A stretch of DNA of 64,000 nucleotides. Origin: Pseudomonas sp. AN-1. Its GTDB lineage: Bacteria; Pseudomonadota; Gammaproteobacteria; Pseudomonadales; Pseudomonadaceae. Both the position numbers and the translations under genes were made by a program. The stretch covers positions 4,545,695-4,609,694 of the forward strand of contig NZ_CP139195.1 in NCBI RefSeq assembly GCF_034057115.1. The letters are read 5' to 3'. Positions 52,666 through 60,357 of the stretch are shown here, in pieces (position 1 is the stretch's first letter; each line of letters starts with the position of its first letter). The notes under the pieces are model-generated. The model was not told the DNA's origin. It saw only the letters and a list, made by a program, of their open reading frames with translations, and ran no database searches.

Positions 52666-53576
52666 ACAGTGCCCACTACCTCATCCTCCACGACACCCAC
52701 TACCACTACGCCGCGCCGGTGTCGCTGGCCGAGCAACTGGCCCACCTGTGGCCGCGGCCGAGCCCCTGGCAGCGCTGCCACGCCCGCGAGCTGCTGGTCA
52801 GCCCGGAGCCGACCCGGCGCAGCGACGGCCTCGACGTGTTCGGCAATCCGCTGACCCGCCTGGCCTTCGAGCGGCCCCACGACGAACTGCGCGTCAGCGC
52901 CCGCCTGCAGGTCGAGGTGCTCGCCCGGCCGGCGCTGCGCCTGCAGGACTCGCCGCCCTGGGAGGAGGTCTGCCTCGGCCTCAGCTACTCCGGCAAGGAA
53001 CTCACCTGCGAGGAGCTGGAAGCCGCCCGCTACCGCTTCCAGTCGCCCTACGTGAACCTCAAGCAGCTGTTCAGCGACTGGATCGACGACTGCTTCCTGC
53101 CCGGCCGGCCGCTGCTGCTGGCGGTCGATGCGCTGATGGCGAAGATCTTCCGCGAGTTCACCTACGACGCCGCCGCCACCCAGGTGGCGACCCCGCTGGC
53201 GCAGGTGCTGGAGGAGAAGCGCGGGGTGTGCCAGGACTTCGCCCACCTGATGCTCGCCTGCCTGCGCTCGCGCGGCCTGGCGGCGCGCTACGTCAGCGGC
53301 TACCTGCTGACCCAGCCGCCGCCCGGCAAGCCGCGGCTGATCGGCGCCGACGCCTCGCACGCCTGGATCTCGGTGTGGTGCCCGCGCCAGGGCTGGGTCG
53401 ACTTCGACCCCACCAACAACCTGATCCCCGGCCGCGAGCACATCACCCTGGCCTGGGGCCGCGACTTCGGCGACGTCTCGCCGCTGCGCGGGGTGATCCT
53501 CGGCGGCGGCAGCCACGACCCGGAGGTCAGCGTCACCGTGATGCCGCTGCAGGAGGCGCTGGCGCGCGGCCTGTAG
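52662..53576 (+). CDS. Transglutaminase-like cysteine peptidase, small paralogue
   Basis: A 304-residue protein with an N-terminal transglutaminase-associated domain and a core with Cys190 (GVCQDFAHLM), His233 (SHAWI) and Asp249 (DFDPTNN). Same family as the first 295 residues of the 46626 gene. Translationally coupled to the ATP-grasp/alpha-E gene (ATGA). Likely hydrolyses or transfers the amide bonds made by the ligase; function unproven. Confidence 0.9.
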   Translation: MNSAHYLILHDTHYHYAAPVSLAEQLAHLWPRPSPWQRCHARELLVSPEPTRRSDGLDVFGNPLTRLAFERPHDELRVSARLQVEVLARPALRLQDSPPWEEVCLGLSYSGKELTCEELEAARYRFQSPYVNLKQLFSDWIDDCFLPGRPLLLAVDALMAKIFREFTYDAAATQVATPLAQVLEEKRGVCQDFAHLMLACLRSRGLAARYVSGYLLTQPPPGKPRLIGADASHAWISVWCPRQGWVDFDPTNNLIPGREHITLAWGRDFGDVSPLRGVILGGGSHDPEVSVTVMPLQEALARGL

Positions 53577-53585
53577 CGAGCGCCC

Positions 53586-55475
53586 TCAGCCGACCAGGAA
53601 CGAGCGGTGGATCTCGCTGCCGTAGCGGCGGACGATGTCCAGCTTGGCCCGGTGCAGGGCCTCGGCGTCCTGGGCCTGGCCGGTCCTGGCCAGGCTGCGG
53701 CGCGCCAGCTCGTCGGCGATCACCTCCATGAACAGCTCGGCCAGCAGCAGCCGCGCGCTGTCGCGGAAATGCCCGCGGCCGTCGACGTACAGCTGCACGG
53801 TCGGCGCCGCGGTGTTGATCAGGATCTTGCGCTCCGCGACGCTGTACACCGCGCGGTCCAGCTCGTTGTCGAGCTGGCGGAACTCGTAGCCGGTGAACAT
53901 CAGCTCGCCGTGGTCGTGCGGCGTGCGTGGCGGCGCGGCGTGGGCGGCGTGCAGGCCGGCGACATGCGGGCGGTGCCCGGCCTCCCGCTCGGCGGCGACC
54001 AGCTCGCACCAGGCCCAGTGGCTGCCGGCGCGCACGCTGATCTCGCCGCGGCTGCCGGCGGCATCGGCCACCACCGTCCACTCCAGGCGCGGCTGTCCGC
54101 CCAGACTGGAGGCGGGGATTTGCGTCGGCGCCGGGTCGATGCGCATGCCCTCCGGCAGGGCGTAGGCGACCTGCAGCACCTCGTCCGCGGCCAGCTGCGC
54201 GGCATCGACCAGCAGGCTGACGTGGAAGGGATGGCCGCTCTGGCGGTAGTAGAAGGGCGTGGAGAAGCGCAGCGCCGGATGCTGCGCGGCGGCCGGCGCG
54301 CCAGGGGGCGGCAGGCTGATGCCCATGTCCTGGATGGCCGCCCGGCTCATCCGCTCGAGCAGGTGCTCGATCATCTGGCTGGTGCGCCCCGAGGCGGTGG
54401 CGTGGTCGAGGTGCCTGAGCTTCTCGCGCTCGGCCTCCACGCAGGGTGCGAGCAGCGCGCTGACCGCCCGGGCGAAGGCCGCCACCAGGGGCTCCTTGAG
54501 GTTCACTCCCTCGCGCTCGTCGCTGATCACCGCCACGCCCGCGCCGAGTCGCTCGATCAGCGCCGGGCAGTCCACGCTGCCGAACAGGTACTCGGTGCCC
54601 ACCTGGTTCTCGTAGTCGAACAGCTGGCAGTCCAGCACTGCCGTGCCGGACAGCACCACCAGCCCGTTGCTGCGCTCGTCGCCGCGGCTGCTCAGCTCGG
54701 CGTCGAGGGCGCGCTTGAGGGTCAGGGCGAAGGGATAGGCGCGTCCCTCGTGGACGAACTGCCCGGCCAGGTCGGGGCCGAGCAGCAGCTCGGCGGGCGG
54801 CTCCACGTAGCGCAGCGGGCCGCTGCGCTCGACCTCCCGGCCGCGCTGCAGGTGCACCAGCTCCACCTGGCGCCGGCGCAGCACGTCGCGCAGGTAGATG
54901 TTGTCGGTCACCGACTGCAGCACCGAGCGGAACTGCGAGATGTTGGTGTGCGAGTTCTCGATGACGATGGCGACCCGCGTGCCGTCGCCGGCGATGCCCA
55001 GCCGGGTGCGGTCCTTGTCGCGGACCGGGCGGTCGCCGTCGCCGTCGTCGAACAGGTAGCCGCCGTTCTCGCCGCGGAACAGCTCGATGCGCGCGTAGCG
55101 GCCGGCATGGATGGTCTCGATCCAGCCGTAGCCCAGGCCGTAGATGGCCTGTTTCAGGCCGCGGCCGAAATAGCCGCGGCCGCCGCCTTCGCCGCGCGCC
55201 AGGGTGCTGTGCGCCGCGCCGTAGGCGAGGATCGCCCGCGCCTGGGCGAAGGCCATGCCCTCGGCCTGGTCGGTGACCATCAGCAGCGCGCCGGCCTGGT
55301 GGCGCTCGTACTGGACGAGCACCTGGCCGCTGGTCGCCACGCCGGCCTTTTCCAGCCGGCCGTAGCTGTCGTCGGCGTTGGTGATCAGCTCGACCAGTGC
55401 CTTTTCGATGGAGGCGAACCGCCGCGAGTCGATGTCGATCACCCGCTGGTCCACCGGGATGGGGGAAATGGCCAT
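53586..55475 (-). CDS. GHKL-fold ATPase of unknown function
   Basis: A 629-residue cytosolic protein, start ATG 55475. The N-terminal 200 residues contain the Bergerat ATP fold of Hsp90/MutL/gyrase/histidine kinases: N-box ELITNADDSY (Glu29, Asn33), a G1 motif VTDQAEGM (Asp69; Ala71 where Gly is usual), and a long glycine lid GEGGGRGYFGRGLKQA (95-110). The middle (about 215-420) has no domain I recognise. Residues about 420-520 are beta-rich, and the last 100 (EFRQLDNELDRAVYSVAERKILIN) look like a conserved capping region. It has no phosphoacceptor His, no MutL or topoisomerase domain. It converges on the transglutaminase cluster (nine bases between stops). Confidence 0.75.
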   Translation of the reverse strand: MAISPIPVDQRVIDIDSRRFASIEKALVELITNADDSYGRLEKAGVATSGQVLVQYERHQAGALLMVTDQAEGMAFAQARAILAYGAAHSTLARGEGGGRGYFGRGLKQAIYGLGYGWIETIHAGRYARIELFRGENGGYLFDDGDGDRPVRDKDRTRLGIAGDGTRVAIVIENSHTNISQFRSVLQSVTDNIYLRDVLRRRQVELVHLQRGREVERSGPLRYVEPPAELLLGPDLAGQFVHEGRAYPFALTLKRALDAELSSRGDERSNGLVVLSGTAVLDCQLFDYENQVGTEYLFGSVDCPALIERLGAGVAVISDEREGVNLKEPLVAAFARAVSALLAPCVEAEREKLRHLDHATASGRTSQMIEHLLERMSRAAIQDMGISLPPPGAPAAAQHPALRFSTPFYYRQSGHPFHVSLLVDAAQLAADEVLQVAYALPEGMRIDPAPTQIPASSLGGQPRLEWTVVADAAGSRGEISVRAGSHWAWCELVAAEREAGHRPHVAGLHAAHAAPPRTPHDHGELMFTGYEFRQLDNELDRAVYSVAERKILINTAAPTVQLYVDGRGHFRDSARLLLAELFMEVIADELARRSLARTGQAQDAEALHRAKLDIVRRYGSEIHRSFLVG

Positions 55476-55557
55476 GCGCTTGTCCTCGCCCGGTCCGGGC
55501 GGCCGTGGTCTTCGCCTTGGAGCGTAGCAAAGCGCGCCGCTCCGGCGTGTGCGCGGC

Positions 55558-56334
55558 TCAGCGACCGTCCAGCGCCGGCAGGGCCGCGCCGAAGATCGAC
55601 AGCACCTGGAGGAAGCTCGCTTCCGGCGCCGCGCGCAGCTGCAGCAGCGCGCCGCTGGCTGGGTGGCGGAAGGCCAGGCCGGTGGCCGCCAGCATCAGCC
55701 GGCCGTGGCCGAAGCGCTCGGCGAAGTAGTGGTTGTGGCGGGTGCGCCCGTAGTTGGTGTCGCCGATGATCGGGTGACTGATGTGCTGCATGTGCCGGCG
55801 CAGCTGGTGCTTGCGGCCGGTTTCCGGCTGCAGCTCGACCAGGCTATAGCGGCTGGCGGGATAGCCCTCGATGGCCACCGGGATCTCCGTGGTCGCCAGC
55901 CGGCGGTAGCGGGTCAGCGCCTCGCGCAGCGGCTGTTCGTCCTTGTCGCGGCGGTCGGTGGCGTGCTCGCGCAGCGGATGGTCGATCACCCCCGCCTCGG
56001 CGGTCCAGCCGCGGACCATGGCCAGATAGGTCTTCTGCATCTCGCCGGCCATCAGCGCCTTGCCCAGCGTGCTGGCGGTGGCCGGGTCGCGGGCGAACAG
56101 CAGCAGCCCGGAGGTCGGCCGGTCCAGCCGGTGCAGCGGGTAGACGTGCTCGCCGCCGTTCAGCGCACGGGCGTACTGCAGGGCGAACTCGGTCTCGTGG
56201 CGGTCGATGGGGCTGCGATGCACCAGCAGCCCGGCCGGCTTGTGCACGGCCAGCAGCCAGTCGTCGCGGTAGATCTCGGTAAGCGGGTTGGTCGTCGATG
56301 GGGCGGGCGGGGAGAGCGGGTCGGAAACAGGCAC
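55558..56334 (-). CDS. truC: Pseudouridine synthase TruC (tRNA U65)
   Basis: A RluA-family synthase of 258 residues from GTG 56334, which has CGGAG seven bases upstream; a longer frame to 56427 adds 31 Pro-rich residues with no similarity. Catalytic motif LHRLDRPTSG with Asp71; VHKPAGLLVHRSPIDRHE, TYLAMVRGW and PETGRKHQLRRHMQH are TruC blocks, as is HPIIGDTNYGRTRHN. Predicted to modify U65 in tRNA. Last intact chromosomal gene before the accessory region. Confidence 0.88.
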   Translation of the reverse strand: MPVSDPLSPPAPSTTNPLTEIYRDDWLLAVHKPAGLLVHRSPIDRHETEFALQYARALNGGEHVYPLHRLDRPTSGLLLFARDPATASTLGKALMAGEMQKTYLAMVRGWTAEAGVIDHPLREHATDRRDKDEQPLREALTRYRRLATTEIPVAIEGYPASRYSLVELQPETGRKHQLRRHMQHISHPIIGDTNYGRTRHNHYFAERFGHGRLMLAATGLAFRHPASGALLQLRAAPEASFLQVLSIFGAALPALDGR

Positions 56335-56441
56335 GGGCGGGCTCCGGCAAGGGCTGGCGGCGGTGGCCGGGGAAAGGGGAGGGGGAAGGTACGGGGTTTG
56401 CCGGAGTTTGGCCAGACGCCGCGCCATGGCACTGCCGAAGT

Positions 56442-56575
56442 TCAGGGCGGCGACGCTCGCCGATCCTTCCGGCCTCCGGCCAGCCTGACGAACAGCGGGT
56501 ACATGGCCAGGGCAGACAGGGCGCAGAAGGCCATGAAGCCGAGCGATTGAATGCAGCTGCGATCACCCTGGAGTA
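56442..56575 (-). pseudogene. C-terminal remnant of a membrane transporter (MFS-like)
   Basis: On the minus strand a frame ends at a TGA (56444-56442). Its last 35 residues include SLGFMAFCALSALAMYPLFV and a basic tail RLAGGRKDRRASPP, the look of a last membrane helix and tail of a major facilitator or similar carrier. Upstream the frame runs into unrelated sequence near 56570, just before the IS remnant. So the transporter gene was cut by the arrival of the array or the IS. Family is a guess from 20 residues. Confidence 0.55.
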
Positions 56576-56589
56576 AAAGCGGAGCACCC

Positions 56590-56976
56590 GACGGCCGCGT
56601 GCATCGGCCACAACAAGGCGGCGGTGGCGCTGGCCAACAAACTGGTACGGATCTGCTGGGCGGTGTGGTGCCACGAACGACGTTTCAGCGGCGACTGGCA
56701 GAGCAGCAAGCCCGCCTGACGGCGGGCCGGGTAATCGGGAGGCGGTTTTTCTTGTGGTTGTGGTGAAAAGCGACACTGTCGGAACAGGCGAGTCCTGCGG
56801 CGGAACAAGGCCGATAACAATCATGATCCCCGTGATCGATTGAGCGCTTGGCTCCCGTTGCGCGAACTACAGCGTGGCCCGGGCGGCAATGCCCAGCGAA
56901 GGCCGGATATACGAGTGCAACCGCACTGACGACAGGGGTGGCAGGCTTTACTCACCACTTGTGGGAGGAGTCCATA
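56590..56976 (+). mobile_element. Right-end remnant of an IS1111-group element
   Basis: From about 56590 the sequence matches the last 130 bases of the transposase gene found in the three fuller copies (ending at TGA 56717-56719, product tail IGHNKAAVALANKLVRICW), and goes on through the full right-end noncoding part to GGAGTCCATA at 56976. The left 1 kb is missing. Small differences (GGGAGGAGTCC for GGGGAGAGTCC in the terminal repeat) show it is an older copy. Confidence 0.9.
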
Positions 56977-56996
56977 TACATTGTTAGAGGTTACCT

Positions 56997-57341
56997 CTAC
57001 GGTGCCTGAATATGCTTAACCCAGTATGGGGCGGTGTAGCCAAGAATCACACCAACCATGGCAGCTAGCGCATACCCTTCCAAGCCTGCACGCAAGTAAA
57101 GAGCAACTAATAGACAACCTAGAACAGAGCAGCATACCTGCCAAGTAATAGGGTATTTAAACGACTCAGGCTCAATGTAGGGGGCTGCAACAGCGCCAAT
57201 AATGGCACCGAACGCCGCGAACCCAGCAATGTTTTTTGGCGTGAAGCCATTACTCAGCCCGCCGAAAATGGCGAAGACAACTGCACAGGCAGTTGCTACT
57301 AAAAGAGCAATGGCGAAAGCAGGGGTTTTACTCCGAGCCAT
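56997..57341 (-). CDS. Integron cassette gene: small four-helix membrane protein
   Basis: A 114-residue hydrophobic protein, start ATG 57341 (MARSKTPAFAIALLV), with four predicted membrane segments (about 7-29, 36-56, 63-83, 90-108) and a short polar tail. I do not recognise the family. GC content is clearly lower than in the neighbouring chromosome. The stop lies eight bases from an attC core (GTTAGAG on the plus strand, 56983-56989), and the gene starts seven bases inside the upstream cassette junction, the normal layout of a one-gene cassette. Confidence 0.75.
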   Translation of the reverse strand: MARSKTPAFAIALLVATACAVVFAIFGGLSNGFTPKNIAGFAAFGAIIGAVAAPYIEPESFKYPITWQVCCSVLGCLLVALYLRAGLEGYALAAMVGVILGYTAPYWVKHIQAP

Positions 57342-57347
57342 TGAAAC

Positions 57348-57413
57348 CTCTAACGTATAAGCTAAGGGGCGGGCTTTAGCCCGTCCCAGTGAGCGAAGCG
57401 AACGACTTGAGTG
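57348..57413 (-). other. attC site, left part (interrupted by IS copy 1)
   Basis: On the minus strand it ends with the core GTTAGAG (57354-57348) and contains the inverted repeat GGGACGGGCTAAAGCCCGCC. Its other end (core GCATAAC, 58805-58799) lies beyond the IS element. Putting the two parts together gives a site of about 80 bases with complementary ends, as in integron attC sites. Confidence 0.8.
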
Positions 57414-57487
57414 CTGTAATGGACTCTCCCTGCACCACACTTACCCGCACCAGCGGTGCCGTGAGTGGCGTTCGGAGGGTTTCAGCG

Positions 57488-58534
57488 ATGTGCAAGCAGA
57501 TTGCAGTGGGTTTGGCCAAGTCCGTTTACCAGGTTGCCGAAAGCGTCCGTGCCGGGCAGGTGAGTCAGCGCAAGCGGCTGAATCGCGAGGCGTTTCGCCG
57601 ATATATACAGGAGCAGGCCGAGCCGGTCGAGTGGCTGATGGAAGCCTGCGGCACGGCGCACTACTGGGGGCGTTTCGCCCAGGCGCTGGGGCACAAGGTG
57701 ACGCTGCTGCACGCGCGCTATGTGCGCCCCTACCGCCGCCGCAACAAGACCGACCGCAACGACTGCGACGCCATCCTCGAAGCCGCACGCTGCTCGGGCA
57801 TCCACCCGGTGCCAGTGAAGACGCACGAGCAGCAACAGCTCCAGCAGCTGCACGGTCTTCGTGAAACCTGGAAGAAGAGCCGCACCCAGCGCATCAACCT
57901 GCTGCGCGGCATCTTCCGAGAGATGGGCCTGGAAGCGCCGGCAGCAACTGCGGCATTCCTGCGTAGCGCTCATGAGCTGGTCGAGCGGCCGGAAGTGGTG
58001 GCCCTGCGCGGCCAGCTGCAGATCGTCCTAGCCGAGATCAATCTGTACGAGCAGTGCATGGTCGAATGCGAGCAGCAGCTCGCCCGCTGGCACGCTGACG
58101 ACGCCATCGTGCGCAAGCTCGACGAAGTCAGTGGCATCGGCGTGCTGACCGCCAGCGCCCTGAAAACAGCAGTCGGCCAGCCCGAGCGTTTCGCCAGCGG
58201 TCGCCAACTGAGCGCCTGGCTGGGCATGACTCCGCGCGAGTTCAGCAGCGGCGACCGGCGCAAGCTAGGACACATCAGCCGACAGGGTAACGTGTACGTG
58301 CGCACCCTGCTGATCCATGGTTCGCGAGCGGCGTTGCTGGCGGCGCAACGATTGCACAGACGAGCGCCTGAGCGGTTGACCCGGCTGCAACGCTGGGCAG
58401 TGGAGACGGCCGCGCGCATCGGCCACAACAAGGCGGCGGTGGCGCTGGCCAACAAACTGGTACGGATCTGCTGGGCGGTGTGGTGCCACGAACGACGTTT
58501 CAGCGGCGACTGGCAGAGCAGCAAGCCCGCCTGA
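57488..58534 (+). CDS. IS110-family transposase, copy 1 (catalytic Asp lost)
   Basis: A 348-residue DEDD transposase with an N-terminal RuvC-like domain and a C-terminal transposase_20 domain (VSGIGVLTASALKTAVG, LGMTPREFSSGDRRKLGHIS with the predicted catalytic Ser). The other two copies read AVDLAKS at residues 6-12, with Asp8 as the first D of DEDD; this copy reads AVGLAKS, so Asp8 is Gly. Glu52 and Asp89/Asp92 are kept. Tyr2 is Cys too. The enzyme is probably dead. Start ATG 57488 follows GGAGGG. Confidence 0.92.
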   Translation: MCKQIAVGLAKSVYQVAESVRAGQVSQRKRLNREAFRRYIQEQAEPVEWLMEACGTAHYWGRFAQALGHKVTLLHARYVRPYRRRNKTDRNDCDAILEAARCSGIHPVPVKTHEQQQLQQLHGLRETWKKSRTQRINLLRGIFREMGLEAPAATAAFLRSAHELVERPEVVALRGQLQIVLAEINLYEQCMVECEQQLARWHADDAIVRKLDEVSGIGVLTASALKTAVGQPERFASGRQLSAWLGMTPREFSSGDRRKLGHISRQGNVYVRTLLIHGSRAALLAAQRLHRRAPERLTRLQRWAVETAARIGHNKAAVALANKLVRICWAVWCHERRFSGDWQSSKPA

Positions 58535-58791
58535 CGGCGGGCCGGGTAATCGGGAGGCGGTTTTTCTTGTGGTTGTGGTGAAAAGCGACACTGTCGGAAC
58601 AGGCGAGTCCTGCAACGGAAAAAGGCCGATAACAATCATGATCCCCGTGATCGATTGAGCGCTTGGCCCCCGTTGTGCGAACTACAGAGTGGCCCGGGCG
58701 GCAACGCCCAGCGAAGGCCGGATATGCGAATGCAACCGCACTGACGACAGGGTTGGAACAGGTTACTCACCACTTGTGGGGAGAGTCCATA
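58535..58791 (+). ncRNA. Right-end noncoding segment, expected bridge/seek RNA region, copy 1
   Basis: The 257 bases between the transposase stop and the right end are conserved in all copies and rich in hairpins (GCCCGCC.TGAC.GGCGGGC across the stop; ATCATGATCCCCGTGATCGAT). In IS1111-group elements the guide RNA that selects the target is encoded here. The exact RNA ends cannot be read from sequence alone. Confidence 0.5.
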
Positions 58792-58914
58792 TACGTTTGT
58801 TATGCATACTCAGAAAGCATATTCTTTGCTTCATTTTGCACTGACTCATAGCTTGGATACTCAGGCTGCATTTCAGCCACGTGCTGCCACTGCTTTATGG
58901 CCGGCGGCGGCAAA

Positions 58915-59988
58915 AACTGAGTGCAACACCTGACCTTTCCGGTACGGTGTTGCCATGTCTTACCACGAACTCAGCATTGAAGAGCGCTCCAACATCCAGG
59001 TCGGTCTGCTGCGCGGCATGAGCCAGCGGGCCATTGCCCGAATGCTCAACCGCAGCCCCTCGACGATCTGTCGCGAGATCCGCCGTAACCGCAGCGCCCA
59101 GGGCGAGTACGCCACCCAGCATGCCCAGCGAGCGATGCGTGAACGCCGCATGTCCTGCCGGCCTCGGCAAAAGCTGGTGCCCGGCAACGAGCTGTTCGAG
59201 CTGGTCGTCCACCTGCTGCGAAAACGCTTTTCTCCCGAGCAGATTGCCGGCAAGCTCCGCGCCATGGAACTCCCGAACTTCGAAGACGCCTACGTCTGCC
59301 GCGAAACGATCTACAACGCGATCTACGCCTTGCCGGTCGGCGAGCTGCGCAAGGAGCTGATCATCTGCCTGCGGCAAGGCAAAACCACCCGCCGTCCGCG
59401 CTCTGGCGGGGTAGATCGACGTGGTCAGATCCCCGACATGGTCAGCATCCACGTGCGCCCACCGGAGATCGAGGATCGCGTGATGCCCGGCCACTGGGAA
59501 GGCGATCTGATCAAGGGTAAGGCCAACGCCTCGGCGGTAGGCACCTTGGTGGAGCGCACCAGCGGCTACCTGATGCTGGTAAAGATGAGCGATGCGACGG
59601 CGACCTCGGCTGTGGAGGGGTTCAGCGCGGCGCTGAATCGCATGCCGCTGGCGGCGCGCAAGAGCATGACCTACGACCAGGGACGGGAGATGGCACGCCA
59701 TGCGGAGATCACCCAGAAGACCGGCGTGGCGATCTACTTCTGCGACCCGCACAGTCCCTGGCAGCGTGGTAGCAACGAGAACATCAACGGATTGATCCGG
59801 CAGTACCTGCCCAAGGGTACGGATCTGTCGGAATACAGCCAGGAGCAACTGGATGCGATTGCCTACGAACTGAACATCCGACCGCGCAAGCGCTTCGGCT
59901 TCAAGTGCCCCATCGAGGTCATGACCGAGCTGATGGCCAAGCATCATGAGGCACCTGCTTCACTCCAATAACCGTGTTGCACTCAGTT
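58915..59988 (+). mobile_element. IS30-family insertion sequence
   Basis: About 1.07 kb, bounded by inverted repeats AACTGAGTGCAACAC (58915-58929) and GTGTTGCACTCAGTT (59974-59988). It carries one transposase gene on the plus strand and is inserted in the TPR cassette gene. I see no target duplication next to the repeats, so the exact ends may differ by a few bases. Confidence 0.88.
58955..59971 (+). CDS. IS30-family transposase
   Basis: A 338-residue DDE transposase. N-terminal helix-turn-helix (LSIEERSNIQVGLLRGMSQR, RSPSTICREIRRN), then the catalytic domain with GHWEGDLIKG (first Asp), TYDQGREM (second Asp) and RGSNENINGLIRQYLPKG (Glu). Full-length and apparently intact. Confidence 0.95.
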   Translation: MSYHELSIEERSNIQVGLLRGMSQRAIARMLNRSPSTICREIRRNRSAQGEYATQHAQRAMRERRMSCRPRQKLVPGNELFELVVHLLRKRFSPEQIAGKLRAMELPNFEDAYVCRETIYNAIYALPVGELRKELIICLRQGKTTRRPRSGGVDRRGQIPDMVSIHVRPPEIEDRVMPGHWEGDLIKGKANASAVGTLVERTSGYLMLVKMSDATATSAVEGFSAALNRMPLAARKSMTYDQGREMARHAEITQKTGVAIYFCDPHSPWQRGSNENINGLIRQYLPKGTDLSEYSQEQLDAIAYELNIRPRKRFGFKCPIEVMTELMAKHHEAPASLQ

Positions 59989-60280
59989 CCTGCAACCGCC
60001 GCCAATTTCTTCTTCCCTGAGTTGAAAAATGCTTTTGCCAAGAAAAGACGCGCATCACCTTCGCAGTAATACGGGCGAAGGGAAATTCCTTTTTCAAGAG
60101 GTGCGATGGACTGTTTCCAATGACCCAGCCTCTGCAAACAAACACCATATGCAATGAGGTGTCGAGGATCGTTAGAGATCTTGGCTAGCTCCTTATAGAT
60201 GGAGATAGACCTCTGATACTCCCCTTTCGAGTCCAGCTGCATGGCGTTCTGGTAGAGCTGTTCGCTATTCATGTCCGGCT

Positions 60281-60357
60281 GCATAACGATTAAGCTAACG
60301 GACAGGCAAACGCGAAGCGCTTGACTGTCCAGCGAACGAAGTGAGCGAAGTTAAGTG
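60281..60357 (-). other. attC site, left part (interrupted by IS copy 2)
   Basis: On the minus strand it ends in GTTATGC (60287-60281) and contains complementary arms GGACAGTCAAGCGC / GCCTGTCCG. The other end of the site, ATCTAAC (61751-61745), a perfect RYYYAAC core, lies beyond IS copy 2. This site has a different stem sequence from the one at 57348, showing that the cassette came with its own attC. Confidence 0.8.

Larger units (their letters stand above)
57414..58791 (+). mobile_element. IS1111-group (IS110 family) insertion sequence, copy 1
   Basis: About 1.38 kb, from CTGTAATGGACTCTCCC to GGGGAGAGTCCATA. The subterminal inverted repeat GGACTCTCC/GGAGAGTCC, set back seven bases at the left and three at the right, is the mark of the IS1111 group. 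No target duplication, as usual. It sits in an attC site seven bases from the GTTATGC core. Members of this type are known as IS1111-attC elements. Confidence 0.9.
58800..60284 (-). pseudogene. Integron cassette gene: TPR protein, split by an IS30-family element
   Basis: The N-terminal part (60284 down to about 59989) encodes a TPR-like helical repeat protein (NSEQLYQNAMQLDSKGEYQR, YGVCLQRLGHWKQSIAPLEK, LFLAKAFFNSGKKKLA). After the IS30 element the frame resumes at about 58914 (AIKQWQHVAEMQPEYPSYES, then VQNEAKNMLSEYA) and stops at TAA 58802-58800. Together about 140 residues. The first ATG at 60284 lies inside the attC core; ATG 60272 is an alternative start. The function of the intact protein is unknown. 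Confidence 0.75.

Noticed and set aside
53586..55475. GHKL protein as MutL, Hsp90 or sensor kinase
   Set aside because: No MutL endonuclease motif, no Hsp90 middle/C-terminal domain, no phosphoacceptor His region, no membrane segment.
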